The notes under the pieces: model-generated
Databases searched by the model: none
The model's input: the letters and a program-made list of their open reading frames with translations, nothing else
What the model was told of the DNA's origin: nothing
Part shown: positions 25,905-34,339 of the stretch, piece after piece
How the letters are laid out: every line of letters begins with the position of its first letter
How positions within the stretch are numbered: the first letter of the stretch is position 1
Program-made: the position numbers and the translations under genes
Assembly: GCA_038729485.1 (NCBI GenBank)
Contig: JAVYRX010000002.1
Coordinates: 62,001 to 126,000 of the forward strand
From: GCA-001856825 sp038729485
GTDB lineage: Archaea; Thermoplasmatota; Thermoplasmata; Thermoplasmatales; GCA-001856825
Length of the DNA stretch: 64,000 nt
Reading direction: 5' to 3'

Positions 25905-26894
25905 TCAGACCCCCTGCTTGCTTTCTAAAGATATGTACGTAAGTGATACCTTGTCTACGTCAGGAACAACTTGCCTTACAGGGTCACGGAGCTTTATTAT
26001 CCTCTTGGTGGAACCAGGAACGCTTCCATGAAGGACGATGTAATCGTTTGAAATCTCCCCATAACCTAAGAACCCACCTTTGGGCGTTATCTGATTATCC
26101 TGTGGTTTTCCGTAGAAGAGAACCCTCTTATTGAATTCGGTCCTCTGGTGAAAGCCTACCTGACCAGCCTGTGGAACTGTATTCCTAACCCAGTCAGGAT
26201 GCCACGGCCCTAGTGTGCCTATCATCCTTCTGTGCTTTCTGTTCTTCCTAGGTAGCAGTTTGACGCCCCATCTCTTGACGTGACCCTGAAATCCTTTACC
26301 TTTAGTCACGGCTATAACGTCCACAAATTTTCCAGGTGAAGAAAAGGAGCTGAATGATACCTCCTTCCCCAGGATTGACTTTGCATAATCAATTCTTTCC
26401 TTTATTCCGCCACCTCCGATCCTTATCTCCGTAATATCCGGTCTTTTCTTGGAGACGGCTTTGACCTTGCTGTTCTGTATCAAGGCCATTATTCTTACAT
26501 CATACGCGTCACTTTCGTTTATTTCATTTCCCTTGTACTCTTTGGAAATCGGAACGATCTTACTCAGCTCATTTATTGAAGACGGATCGTATGTCTCCGA
26601 TAGCACATACTCACCATATGGACCGTTCCCGTAGACCCTCATGCCAACAACCTTGATAGGAGGTACCTCGATTACGGTCACTGACGAGGCTACCTCAGAA
26701 CCAGCAGTAGTACTACTCTTCCTATAATCTACGAAGAGGGCGTGCGTCATTCCGGCCTTGAACCCTACAAAGCCCTGGAGCCTTGGACCGTCCTTTATTT
26801 CGGGCCAGGACCTAATGTGGGGTATAGATGATCTCGCGCGCTTCCTGGGATAGTATCCCATAGAGCCATGTCTCGAATGGTTTGGAGTTGCCAT
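25905..26894 (-). CDS. rpl3: Ribosomal protein uL3, first gene of the superoperon
   Basis: A 329-residue archaeal-length uL3. It starts with HSRHGSMGYYPRKRA and contains VTKGKGFQGHVKRWGVK and GHRR-type basic loops near the peptidyl transferase centre. Nothing coding lies within 140 bp upstream, so this is the first gene of a run that continues without a gap larger than 11 bp to cbf5. Confidence 0.97.
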   Translation of the reverse strand: MATPNHSRHGSMGYYPRKRARSSIPHIRSWPEIKDGPRLQGFVGFKAGMTHALFVDYRKSSTTAGSEVASSVTVIEVPPIKVVGMRVYGNGPYGEYVLSETYDPSSINELSKIVPISKEYKGNEINESDAYDVRIMALIQNSKVKAVSKKRPDITEIRIGGGGIKERIDYAKSILGKEVSFSSFSSPGKFVDVIAVTKGKGFQGHVKRWGVKLLPRKNRKHRRMIGTLGPWHPDWVRNTVPQAGQVGFHQRTEFNKRVLFYGKPQDNQITPKGGFLGYGEISNDYIVLHGSVPGSTKRIIKLRDPVRQVVPDVDKVSLTYISLESKQGV

Positions 26895-27001
26895 TTACAC
26901 CACTTTCGCAAAGCCGTTGCGTCTTGATGTTCTCACAATTTCTGAGACATCACTGGCACTATCGCCAAAAGACGTGAAGCTTCTGCTCTTTCGACAAAAC
27001 A

Positions 27002-27020
27002 TGTTTATATTTAAATAAAT
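27002..27020 (-). promoter_or_regulatory. TATA-like element upstream of the uL3 superoperon
   Basis: Read on the minus strand, TTTATTTAAATATAAACAT lies about 110 bp before ATG 26894, leaving a leader of roughly 80 bases. A leader of that size could hold a regulatory site, but I see no conserved motif. Confidence 0.5.
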
Positions 27021-27038
27021 CGCATTTGAATTGGAGGC

Positions 27039-27413
27039 TTATTTTTTATTTAGCTCTTCTTTTATTTTATCGTACTCCTCCTTTGTTATGGAACCACTGG
27101 CCAATCGTTCGTCAAGTATGTCCATTGCTGATTTTTCCTTTAATTTCTCGCTTTCGTGCCATCCTTCCCCTGATGCAATCCCCAATATCCATATTATAAA
27201 GAAGATCAGAAGCACAACTGGAACAATCATCATTAGACTCATCCAAAAGATTCCCCCGTAGCCCCATCCAAATCCCATCATTCCGTAGTAGCCATAGTAT
27301 CTATAGGCGGCATACCTTGGAATGAAGACAGCACTGAGCACTATTGAAAGGACTACCATGAACACTATTAGACCTATGAATATCCAGAACACCTTCATTA
27401 TGCTATTTTTCAT
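27039..27413 (-). CDS. Small membrane protein with C-terminal SHOCT domain
   Basis: A 124-residue protein with two TM segments (about residues 8 to 30 and 52 to 77), a Tyr/Gly/Phe-rich loop between them, and a C-terminal SHOCT helix pair (LKEKSAMDILDERLASGSITKEEYDKIKEEL split over residues 92 to 122). SHOCT domains are thought to mediate oligomerisation. It lies in tandem with the membrane regulator at 27477; function unknown. Confidence 0.75.
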   Translation of the reverse strand: MKNSIMKVFWIFIGLIVFMVVLSIVLSAVFIPRYAAYRYYGYYGMMGFGWGYGGIFWMSLMMIVPVVLLIFFIIWILGIASGEGWHESEKLKEKSAMDILDERLASGSITKEEYDKIKEELNKK

Positions 27414-27476
27414 TTTTCCACCTGCATTCTAAATCTATGAAAAACTATTTAATTCCGTCCTGAAACACATTTCAAT

Positions 27477-27995
27477 TTACCTTGAAATCCTTTTCAACAC
27501 TACCTTATTCGTTGCTCCATGCCTGAGCCTTTCTACAAGACCCTTAGATTCAAGGCGATTCAATATTCTAGTTACGGTGGCCTTTGAATATCCACCGGAT
27601 CTAGCGATGTCGCGTTGAAGCATTGACCCGCCGGCGCTCATCAGCATTTCTACCACCTCTCTCTCACCAGAATCGAGGAAGTCTAGTACCTTCCCCAAAT
27701 CTTCTCCTGTGATCGGAGCATCTCCTGTATTTTGTATCACATTCAATTTCTCCACGTTCTTGAAGAGGCTCATTACTGAAAATATTAAAAGAGTACTAGA
27801 TATTCCCATCCCCATATAAACAAAGAGCGTAAAAGGTACTCCTTTCACATCGTTGAATATGGAGGAATAACGCATCAGAAATAGGATGAACGAAAGGAGT
27901 ATCAGGAAGATAACAGATGAAACTGCAAGAACTGCTGATATTACAACAGTCAGGATGAATCGATTCAGCTTTCGTTCACCCGTTTCCCTAGCCAT
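27477..27995 (-). CDS. Membrane-anchored winged-helix transcriptional regulator
   Basis: A 172-residue protein with two N-terminal TM segments (about 12 to 38 and 48 to 68) and a C-terminal winged helix: MLMSAGGSMLQRDIARSGGYSKATVTRILNRLESKGLV is typical of MarR/IclR-like DNA-binding domains. The layout matches archaeal membrane regulators that may sense envelope or redox state. It probably acts on nearby promoters, such as the SHOCT gene 63 bp downstream; that is inference. Confidence 0.78.
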   Translation of the reverse strand: MARETGERKLNRFILTVVISAVLAVSSVIFLILLSFILFLMRYSSIFNDVKGVPFTLFVYMGMGISSTLLIFSVMSLFKNVEKLNVIQNTGDAPITGEDLGKVLDFLDSGEREVVEMLMSAGGSMLQRDIARSGGYSKATVTRILNRLESKGLVERLRHGATNKVVLKRISR

Positions 27996-28450
27996 TGAAT
28001 CACTTTATGCATTCTCTCATATCAACTCTTTCCATTACAGTGGCAATAAGCAATACGTGCGGATGATGAACGCCTCAAGAGTTAAATGCTTCTTAGAATC
28101 CATTGAGAGCAGCACTTATGTATATTCAAAATGGGCGCATTTATTGGTCACACTAAATAATTAGAGGCCTAGGAATGTCTGAAAGGTGGGGAGGGTACCA
28201 ATCCTTGTATCTAGAACAGATACTCTATGAGGTTTACTTGCATATAGACCCTGCCAGGTGCATAAAGGCAGCCCTCCCTAACTGGATCGAGAGGAAAGAT
28301 AGAGTGAACTAGCTATAGGTCTGCCTCTGGGTCAGAGCTGAGAATTCCTTACATATCATGCAAAAGATTCCTCAAGCTACCTGGCATTTATTAAGCATAC
28401 AGCCCCTCTCAACCTCGATTCGGTCTGCCGTAGCAATGGCAAGTTACCGA
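27996..28450. other. 455-bp gap without a protein gene
   Basis: No open frame here resembles a protein. The right half (about 28165-28330) is unusually rich in inverted repeats and is listed as a possible structured RNA. A TATA-like CACTAAATAATT stands at 28151-28162. Confidence 0.6.
28180..28290 (+). ncRNA. Candidate structured RNA with a four-way junction
   Basis: GGGAGGG (28189-28195) can pair with CCCTCCC (28272-28278), enclosing three hairpins: GTATCT/AGATAC (28207-28212 with 28218-28223), TCTAT/ATAGA (28224-28228 with 28244-28248) and CTGCC/GGCAG (28251-28255 with 28267-28271). A TATA-like element lies 25 to 30 bp upstream on the plus strand. Loop lengths (5, 15 and 11) rule out a normal tRNA. 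I did not find the conserved cores of SRP RNA or RNase P RNA. The strand is inferred from the TATA-like element only. Confidence 0.35.
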
Positions 28451-30757
28451 TTATTCACACTTTGAGTAACCACAGGTCTTGCAGGTAAGACATCCATTCT
28501 CAAATACGAGCGTTTCGTTGCCGCACTGAGGACAGGTCATAAATGAAGTTTCTTTCTTTTCCTTTGTTTTTCCCACGGAAACGAGGAACTCTCCAGTTAG
28601 GGTGGACTGCGGATACTCCCCCTTCATCGCAAGTTCTATGGCCTTAGCCACCCCGTCTGGAACCGAAGTAATCTTCGATCCATTCATGAACGTCGTTGTC
28701 TTTCCCTTAATCCCGGATAGCGCTTTTATTACTCGCGATATGTCTCCCCCTTGCTGTAGATACAACGAAATCAGCCTGCCTATTGCCTCGGAATAGGCCT
28801 TTTCCTCAGATCCAGACTTTCCGACGTTTACAAACACCTCTACTGGATTTCCGTCCGAATCAAAATTAATGGTTGTGTAGAGCTTTCCTGTCTCCAGCAG
28901 CGGAAAGACTATTGTTCTCCCTGATAGTACCATGGACCTTTCGAATTCCTTTTTTTCCTTCTTTTTCATGGCCTCCTTTGTAAGCAGGATTCCTTCCCTA
29001 GACCCTTCCCTGTAAACGGTTATCCCCTTGCATCCTGCTTTCCACGCCGCAAGGTATATCTTCCCGACCTCATCTGCAGTGGCTGATGACGGAAGATTAA
29101 CCGTTGACGAGATTGAGTGGTCGACGTACCTCTGTATGGTGGCCTGCAGCCTAACTCTAAACATCGGATCTATCTTATGAGCTTCAACGAAATATTCTGG
29201 AAGATCCGCCTCGTCCTTGATGCCGTATAACTCCATATACTCCCTTACAAGGGGATGGTAAACCTTGAATGTCTGTTTGGATAATGACTCGCTTCGTCTC
29301 GTGTAGGAAAAGGCAAAGACCGGCTCTATTCCGCTTGATGTACCTGCCAATGCTGACCCGCTCCCGACTGGTGGGACTGTTATCAGGGCAACATTCCTCA
29401 ACCCGAATTTCTTAATCTTGTCCAGGACGTCCTGTTCGAGCCTTAGAATAAACGGAGACTTTAAATGTTTCTCAAGTTCGAATGCCGGAAACGTTCCCTT
29501 TTCTGCAGCGATATTCGCACTCTCGTCATATATCGCATTCATGATTTTCTTGAACAAAGAATCGATGAACTTGATTGATTCTTCCGTATCGTACTTTATT
29601 TTCATCTTTATCAGCATGTCAGCCAGACCTGTGAATCCAACACCTATCCTTCTGCTCTTTGCAGCTTCCTCCGTCTGTTGCTTCAGAGGATGCTTATAGA
29701 GATTGTAATCAACTACATCATCAAGGAATCTAACCGTATATCTAACAGCCTTTTCGAGATCTTCCCAGTTCAGCTCCGGATTCTCGAAGGGATTTCTAAC
29801 GAATTCGGAAAGATTGACGTTACCAAGGTTGCATGCGCCATAGGATTCCAATGGAATCTCAGAGCAGGGATTGGTCGTCAGTATTTCCATCCCGTTATAT
29901 TCAGAAGTACTTTCCCTTTTCATGGTATCCCAGAATATTAGCCCTGGCTCTGCCCAGTTCGTAGCTGAGTCTATGAGTTCGCTCCAGAGTTCTCTTGCGC
30001 GCACAGTTTTCTCGATTCTTTTGACTTTTTCGCTCTCATAGTACAGGGTGAAATCATCGTCATTTTCCACTTTTTTCATGAACTCGTCCGTTATTCTTAC
30101 TGATATGTTTGCGTACCTGACCCTATTCAGGTCTCTCTTAATCTTTATAAAGTCCAGTATATCCGGATGGTCAACCCTTATGGTGATCATCAGGGCGCCG
30201 CGCCTACCGGATTGACCGATAGTGCCCGTAGTCTCAGACATTATATTCATGAAAGAGACGCTGCCAGTCGACCTGAGCGCTGCATTGTTGACGGGTGCTC
30301 CCCTAGGCCTTAGTACCGATATATCTGTCCCTACGCCTCCGCCCAGAGAATATGTTCTTGCCGCTTCTTTCGTCCATTCAAATATAGATTCAAGCGAGTC
30401 GTCCCCTATTGGTATAACGTAACAGTTATTCAGGGTCACCCTCCTCTTGTACTTTTCCTGACCTGCCCCAAAAAGTATACGACCCCCGGGAACCATCCTG
30501 AAATTTTCAAGTAGCCAATAAAACTTGTTTTCCCACTCAGACACCTTTGAGGAACTTTCAACTGAGGCAATTTCTCTTGCTACCCGCCTCCACATTTCTT
30601 CGGGCACCTTTTCAACAAGGTTGCCGTCAAGATCTCTCATCGCATACTTGTCAATAAACACCCTTGCTCTAAGTTCATCATTGCTAAACCTGGCAAGGGT
30701 TTCAGACGGGATTTCCTCCAGCGTTTTCTCAATGATTTCATCATCTTCTGCTGCCAT
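28451..30757 (-). CDS. nrdJ: Adenosylcobalamin-dependent ribonucleotide reductase (class II)
   Basis: A 768-residue class II enzyme that reduces ribonucleotides using coenzyme B12. The first redox cysteine is in VTLNNCYVIP (about residue 127). The active-site N-C-E triad lies in NPCSEIPLESYGACNLGNVNLS-type sequence near residue 297, interrupted as NPCSEIPL then CNLGNVNL. PPVGSGSALAGTSSGIEP is the phosphate-binding loop. A C-terminal zinc-ribbon-like tail CPQC...CLTCKTCGYSKC carries the cysteines that re-reduce the site. Stand-alone gene; cobalamin dependence follows from family. Confidence 0.94.
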   Translation of the reverse strand: MAAEDDEIIEKTLEEIPSETLARFSNDELRARVFIDKYAMRDLDGNLVEKVPEEMWRRVAREIASVESSSKVSEWENKFYWLLENFRMVPGGRILFGAGQEKYKRRVTLNNCYVIPIGDDSLESIFEWTKEAARTYSLGGGVGTDISVLRPRGAPVNNAALRSTGSVSFMNIMSETTGTIGQSGRRGALMITIRVDHPDILDFIKIKRDLNRVRYANISVRITDEFMKKVENDDDFTLYYESEKVKRIEKTVRARELWSELIDSATNWAEPGLIFWDTMKRESTSEYNGMEILTTNPCSEIPLESYGACNLGNVNLSEFVRNPFENPELNWEDLEKAVRYTVRFLDDVVDYNLYKHPLKQQTEEAAKSRRIGVGFTGLADMLIKMKIKYDTEESIKFIDSLFKKIMNAIYDESANIAAEKGTFPAFELEKHLKSPFILRLEQDVLDKIKKFGLRNVALITVPPVGSGSALAGTSSGIEPVFAFSYTRRSESLSKQTFKVYHPLVREYMELYGIKDEADLPEYFVEAHKIDPMFRVRLQATIQRYVDHSISSTVNLPSSATADEVGKIYLAAWKAGCKGITVYREGSREGILLTKEAMKKKEKKEFERSMVLSGRTIVFPLLETGKLYTTINFDSDGNPVEVFVNVGKSGSEEKAYSEAIGRLISLYLQQGGDISRVIKALSGIKGKTTTFMNGSKITSVPDGVAKAIELAMKGEYPQSTLTGEFLVSVGKTKEKKETSFMTCPQCGNETLVFENGCLTCKTCGYSKCE

Positions 30758-31063
30758 TTACACCACTGTGACTGAATACTATAGCAAGTTCTACTTAAGT
30801 TTTTTTTTGAACGGACTTGATGGGAATTTGAAACTTCACATACAATTGATTACATGCTAAATGATCTATCCATGTAAAATATACCCGTACTTCCCGAAAT
30901 GCTTTTCTCATTGTACGAAATTGAGCCACCTACGGTACCTCGCGGATTGTTTCGGCAGCCAGCGCATCTTCTATCAAATCCAAACGTTAACGGCCCAATC
31001 TAATTTTAAGGGGAGCCATAAACAAACTAAATAAATTTGATAAAATATAAATATCGAATTTTT
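30758..31063. other. 306-bp divergent intergenic region
   Basis: This lies between the divergently transcribed reductase and a winged-helix gene and must hold both promoters. A TATA-like AAATATAAATAT is at 31043-31054 on the plus side and CTTAAGTA near 30797-30805 could serve the minus side. I see no RNA gene or repeat. Confidence 0.5.
31043..31054 (+). promoter_or_regulatory. TATA-like box for the winged-helix gene
   Basis: AAATATAAATAT is 22 bp from ATG 31076 and only 10 bp from ATG 31064, so it argues mildly for the later start if the message is leaderless. A second AT-rich run at 31027-31037 fits ATG 31064. Confidence 0.5.
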
Positions 31064-31438
31064 ATGAAGTATGGTATGGCTGAAGGATTCACACCTGAGG
31101 ACGAGAAGCTGGCTGGTTTGCTCATTCAAATGGGCGTTCCTAGGAACGTATCGAAAGCTTTGGTGTACATGAAGAATAGACAGGAAACTACTTCTGTTGA
31201 GATAGAAAAGAATGCCAATCTTAGGCAGCCAGAGGTATCTATAGCTATGAGAATTTTGAAGGAACACGGATGGATAATGAAGAGGGATATTAAGAAGGAG
31301 GGAAAGGGAAGGCCTGTTCATGGTTACAGACTAGCAAAACCATTCAACGAGATAGTTAAAGAACTGGAAGAGGAGCAGAGAAAGAAAATCTCAGATATGC
31401 AAAATGTGCTTGGGCAGATACAGGAGCTTGTGTTTTAA
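31064..31438 (+). CDS. Winged-helix DNA-binding regulator (TrmB-like predicted archaeal regulator)
   Basis: A 124-residue protein with a winged-helix domain: LGVPRNVSKALVYMKNR-type helix, then ANLRQPEVSIAMRILKEHGWI as recognition helix and wing, and a charged coiled-coil C terminus (VKELEEEQRKKISDMQNVLG) probably for dimerisation. No ligand domain is present. It lies divergent to nrdJ, which makes that gene one possible target. ATG 31076 is an alternative start. Confidence 0.8.
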   Translation: MKYGMAEGFTPEDEKLAGLLIQMGVPRNVSKALVYMKNRQETTSVEIEKNANLRQPEVSIAMRILKEHGWIMKRDIKKEGKGRPVHGYRLAKPFNEIVKELEEEQRKKISDMQNVLGQIQELVF

Positions 31439-31457
31439 AAGACTCTGAGAGCCCGAA

Positions 31458-32111
31458 TTAGGACTCGATTTTCCTTATTTCATTTTCTGTAGATACTAAA
31501 ACTGTCTTTTTCCCGCCTAGAAATAGACCTGTTTCAACGACCCCAGTAATCCCCTTTATTTTCAGATCCAAAGACTCAACGTTGCCTTTATCTGACCGGG
31601 TGCAGTCGCAAATCATATTCCCATTGTCAGTTATGAAACCCTCCCTAAGTTTACATTTAAGGCCAAGTAATTCGATATTCTTAATAATCGTGGCATGGCC
31701 AAACTGCATTATTTCAACGGGTATTCCCCTCTTTTCGGGTATTTTCGTTACGAGCTTTTCATCTGTTATTATGACAAGGTACCTTTTTGACTTCTTCCAA
31801 ACCATCTTTTCCCTGGTTAATTGCCCGCCTCCACCCTTAAGAATGTTTAGATCACGATCCACTTCGTCGGCTCCGTCAACAGTTATGTCTATCCAATCGA
31901 CGTCATCTATGTTTACTGTCTTGATGCCCAATCCCCTCGCAAGATTTTCAGAGGATATGGAAGTTGCTACGCCGACGATCTTGTCTTTTTGCCTGCTCTT
32001 TGCGAGTTCCTTTATGAACTCCGAAGCCGTCGTCCCTGAGCCAAGGCCTACAACGTTCCCTTCTGCGATATACTTTATCGCCTCTAACGCAACCTGGAGC
32101 TTTTTATCCAT
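31458..32111 (-). CDS. rpiA: Ribose-5-phosphate isomerase A
   Basis: A 217-residue enzyme of the pentose phosphate pathway interconverting ribose 5-phosphate and ribulose 5-phosphate. GLGSGTTAS (22 to 30), the DGADEVD active-site motif near residue 80 and LKGGGGQLTREK are all intact. A perfect 6-2-6 inverted repeat stands 18 bp before the start. Confidence 0.96.
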   Translation of the reverse strand: MDKKLQVALEAIKYIAEGNVVGLGSGTTASEFIKELAKSRQKDKIVGVATSISSENLARGLGIKTVNIDDVDWIDITVDGADEVDRDLNILKGGGGQLTREKMVWKKSKRYLVIITDEKLVTKIPEKRGIPVEIMQFGHATIIKNIELLGLKCKLREGFITDNGNMICDCTRSDKGNVESLDLKIKGITGVVETGLFLGGKKTVLVSTENEIRKIES

Positions 32112-32128
32112 GATGGCACCCTCGGATG

Positions 32129-32142
32129 TTTACCCAGGTAAA
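32129..32142. promoter_or_regulatory. Palindrome upstream of rpiA, possible operator
   Basis: TTTACC CA GGTAAA is a perfect inverted repeat of six-base arms with a two-base spacer, located just before the rpiA start codon (32111). The position suits a regulator binding site. No factor is known. Confidence 0.35.
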
Positions 32143-32255
32143 TGCTTGTATTCATTATAACTTTATTCTGTCGGATAACACTATATAAATATAAAGCCCC
32201 CATTTACTGAAACGGGAATGCTTCTACTTTCCCAAAAGCCGAATAATGAAGATCA

Positions 32256-33116
32256 TTAATACTTGGGTATAAATTTCTCATAGCCCATTCTTAAAGCGTT
32301 GTCGTCCAGATGGGTATAGATTTGCGTCGTACTTATACTTGAATGGCCTAGCAGAACCTGTATTATCCTGAGATCTGCACCGTTCCTGAGTAGGGATGTT
32401 GCGAAAGTGTGCCTGAAGGTATGTGGCGTAATCTTTTTTTGAATTCCGGACCTTGCAACGATTGATCTAATTATTCTTTCAACAGTTACAGGGGATATTT
32501 TCTTGCTCCTGGATGTGGGGAATAAGAATTCGCTTTTCCTGCTAGACTTTGCATAGGCCAAATAAGACCTAAGATCCTGAACGACCTCGTTACTGAACAC
32601 CACAAGCCTGTCCTTGTCTCCCTTTCCGCTTCTAACCTTTATCGTCTTACCGTTGACATCGATATCGCCAAACTTAAGGGAACACAGTTCTGATACCCTC
32701 AGACCTGTGTAAACCAAGAGTTTAACGATGAGCCTTTCTCTGAGGTCTATGCAACTGTTCAGTATTGTTTTGACCTCATCCGTGTTAAGATAATTGGGTA
32801 CCTTTTGAGGTCTCTTAGGAGCTTTCAATCTACCGATGTTCTCAAGGCTCAGATAATCTATGAGCGACTGCAAGGCTCTCACATATAGATAGATGGTACT
32901 CTTAGAATATCCCTTGTCTATGGCAAGATATTCCTTGAATTTTTCTATGTTTTCTATGTTTATTTTATCCGCATCGTAATCTATGTACTCTAGAAATTGT
33001 TTTGCAACATAACCGTACATCTTGACGGTATTCCTGCTCTTTCCGTTTCCATAGAGCCTTTTTATGAAGTTGTCTGTCACGTCTGTGTCTAAACTGAAAG
33101 CCTCTTTTTGGCCCAT
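32256..33116 (-). CDS. xerA: Tyrosine recombinase XerA
   Basis: A 286-residue tyrosine recombinase with an N-terminal SAM-like core-binding domain (10 to 95) and a complete catalytic set: R140 (TGLRVSEL), K165 (GKGDKDR), H232 and R235 (HTFRHTF), H258 (LLGHSS) and nucleophile Y267 (IYTHL). Archaeal XerA resolves chromosome dimers at dif. The size, lack of nearby phage or plasmid genes, and position among housekeeping genes favour the chromosomal role over an integrase. No convincing dif site was found in the flanks. Confidence 0.92.
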   Translation of the reverse strand: MGQKEAFSLDTDVTDNFIKRLYGNGKSRNTVKMYGYVAKQFLEYIDYDADKINIENIEKFKEYLAIDKGYSKSTIYLYVRALQSLIDYLSLENIGRLKAPKRPQKVPNYLNTDEVKTILNSCIDLRERLIVKLLVYTGLRVSELCSLKFGDIDVNGKTIKVRSGKGDKDRLVVFSNEVVQDLRSYLAYAKSSRKSEFLFPTSRSKKISPVTVERIIRSIVARSGIQKKITPHTFRHTFATSLLRNGADLRIIQVLLGHSSISTTQIYTHLDDNALRMGYEKFIPKY

Positions 33117-33136
33117 TATTATATTAATAATTACGA

Positions 33137-33146
33137 CAAATATAAG
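33137..33146 (-). promoter_or_regulatory. TATA-like box for xerA
   Basis: Minus-strand CTTATATTTG ends about 21 bp before ATG 33116, the right spacing for a leaderless start. Confidence 0.5.
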
Positions 33147-33205
33147 ACTTTTGTCTGAATGGGAAAAATGTCAAGATTAATGTTCGTCTTGTGATTCGAG
33201 AAGTG

Positions 33206-34339
33206 ATGGAATTTAATACAACTGAACTTCAAAAACTGGAAGAAATATCTAGACTGGCTACTTCAGAAATAAGAAATGAGGCGGAAGAAATAGATGAAAA
33301 TTCTAGGTATCCGTCTGAACTGGTAAAGAAGCTCGTGAACATTGGTTTATTTGCATTCTACATACCCAGGGAATACGGCGGATTTGGGTTTTCACTGGGA
33401 TCCCTGATGGAATCCATAAGAATCATTTCCAGGGAATGTGGATCCACTTCTCTAATCCCCGACGTAACCGTTTCCCTTTCGGGAGAGCCGATAATGAAAT
33501 ACGGAAGCGAGTTCCTGAAAAATAAATATCTTGGAAAGATAGCGCGTGGATCCATAGGAGCGCTTGCAATCACAGAGCCGGGAGCTGGATCTGATGCTGC
33601 CGGAATAAGAACACTAGCAGAGCGCAGAAACGGCAAATACCTCATAAACGGAACGAAAACGTTCATAACAAATGGCCTTCAGGCGGAGTTTTTCGTTGTC
33701 TCTGCCCTCACTGACAGTAAAAGGAAACACTACGGCATGACGCTTTTCGTCGTAGACAAGAATAGCGATGGCCTCTCAATAGGGAGGGAGTTCACCAAGA
33801 TGGGCATAAGGGGTACGAGTACGACCGAAGTCTTGCTTGAGAACGTTGAGGTGGAAGAGAATCAGGTGTTAGGCCAAATTAACGACGGATTCAGGATAGA
33901 AATGGAAACCCTCGATGTCGGAAGGATAGGGATAGCCTCTCAGGCAGTTGGAATTTCAGAGGGGGCTGTTGGAGACGTTTTGAGATATGTAAGAGACAAA
34001 GGGATTGCTTTAAACGAACAGCATAGATTTACGCTTGCCGACATGGTGAACCAGCTGCACTCCTCAGTCACGAAATTCCACCAGGCAGTTGATTTCGTGA
34101 TGAGGGAAAAGGACGCAACGCTAATGAGTTCTTTGTCTAAGCTTCAGGCTGGCGATTCTGCGGTCGGCATAACTGAAAAGGCCATAGAAATCCTTGGTCA
34201 TTATGCATTCACAAGGGAATATCCGGCGGAAAGGAGATTTAGGGAGGCAAAGATAACGCAGATATACGAGGGGACAAACGAAATTCAGAGAATAATAATT
34301 TCCCGTGAGGTGCTTAGAAAAGGTCTTCCGGTATTTTAA
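33206..34339 (+). CDS. Acyl-CoA dehydrogenase
   Basis: An FAD enzyme of about 377 residues that oxidises acyl-CoA at the alpha-beta bond. ALAITEPGAGSDAAGI is the FAD and substrate-binding signature, and YEGTNEIQRIII near the C terminus carries the usual flavin-binding end motif. A GTG 15 bases upstream (33191) would add five residues; ATG 33206 fits better with the AGATTAATG element near 33174. It lies alone, without other beta-oxidation genes, so the substrate is unknown. Confidence 0.9.
   Translation: MEFNTTELQKLEEISRLATSEIRNEAEEIDENSRYPSELVKKLVNIGLFAFYIPREYGGFGFSLGSLMESIRIISRECGSTSLIPDVTVSLSGEPIMKYGSEFLKNKYLGKIARGSIGALAITEPGAGSDAAGIRTLAERRNGKYLINGTKTFITNGLQAEFFVVSALTDSKRKHYGMTLFVVDKNSDGLSIGREFTKMGIRGTSTTEVLLENVEVEENQVLGQINDGFRIEMETLDVGRIGIASQAVGISEGAVGDVLRYVRDKGIALNEQHRFTLADMVNQLHSSVTKFHQAVDFVMREKDATLMSSLSKLQAGDSAVGITEKAIEILGHYAFTREYPAERRFREAKITQIYEGTNEIQRIIISREVLRKGLPVF

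Noticed and set aside
28250..28280. CCAGG...GGCAGCC as the SRP RNA helix 8
   Set aside because: The GNAR tetraloop and the AGCAGC side of the helix are missing.
28280..28310. GAGGAAAG as the first conserved region of RNase P RNA
   Set aside because: The matching conserved ACAGAA-type region and the expected P4 pairing were not found, and the distance from the possible 5' end is too large.
32112..32255. dif site next to xerA
   Set aside because: No pair of 11-base arms with a 6-base centre could be made out; the AT-rich palindromic words look like promoter elements.
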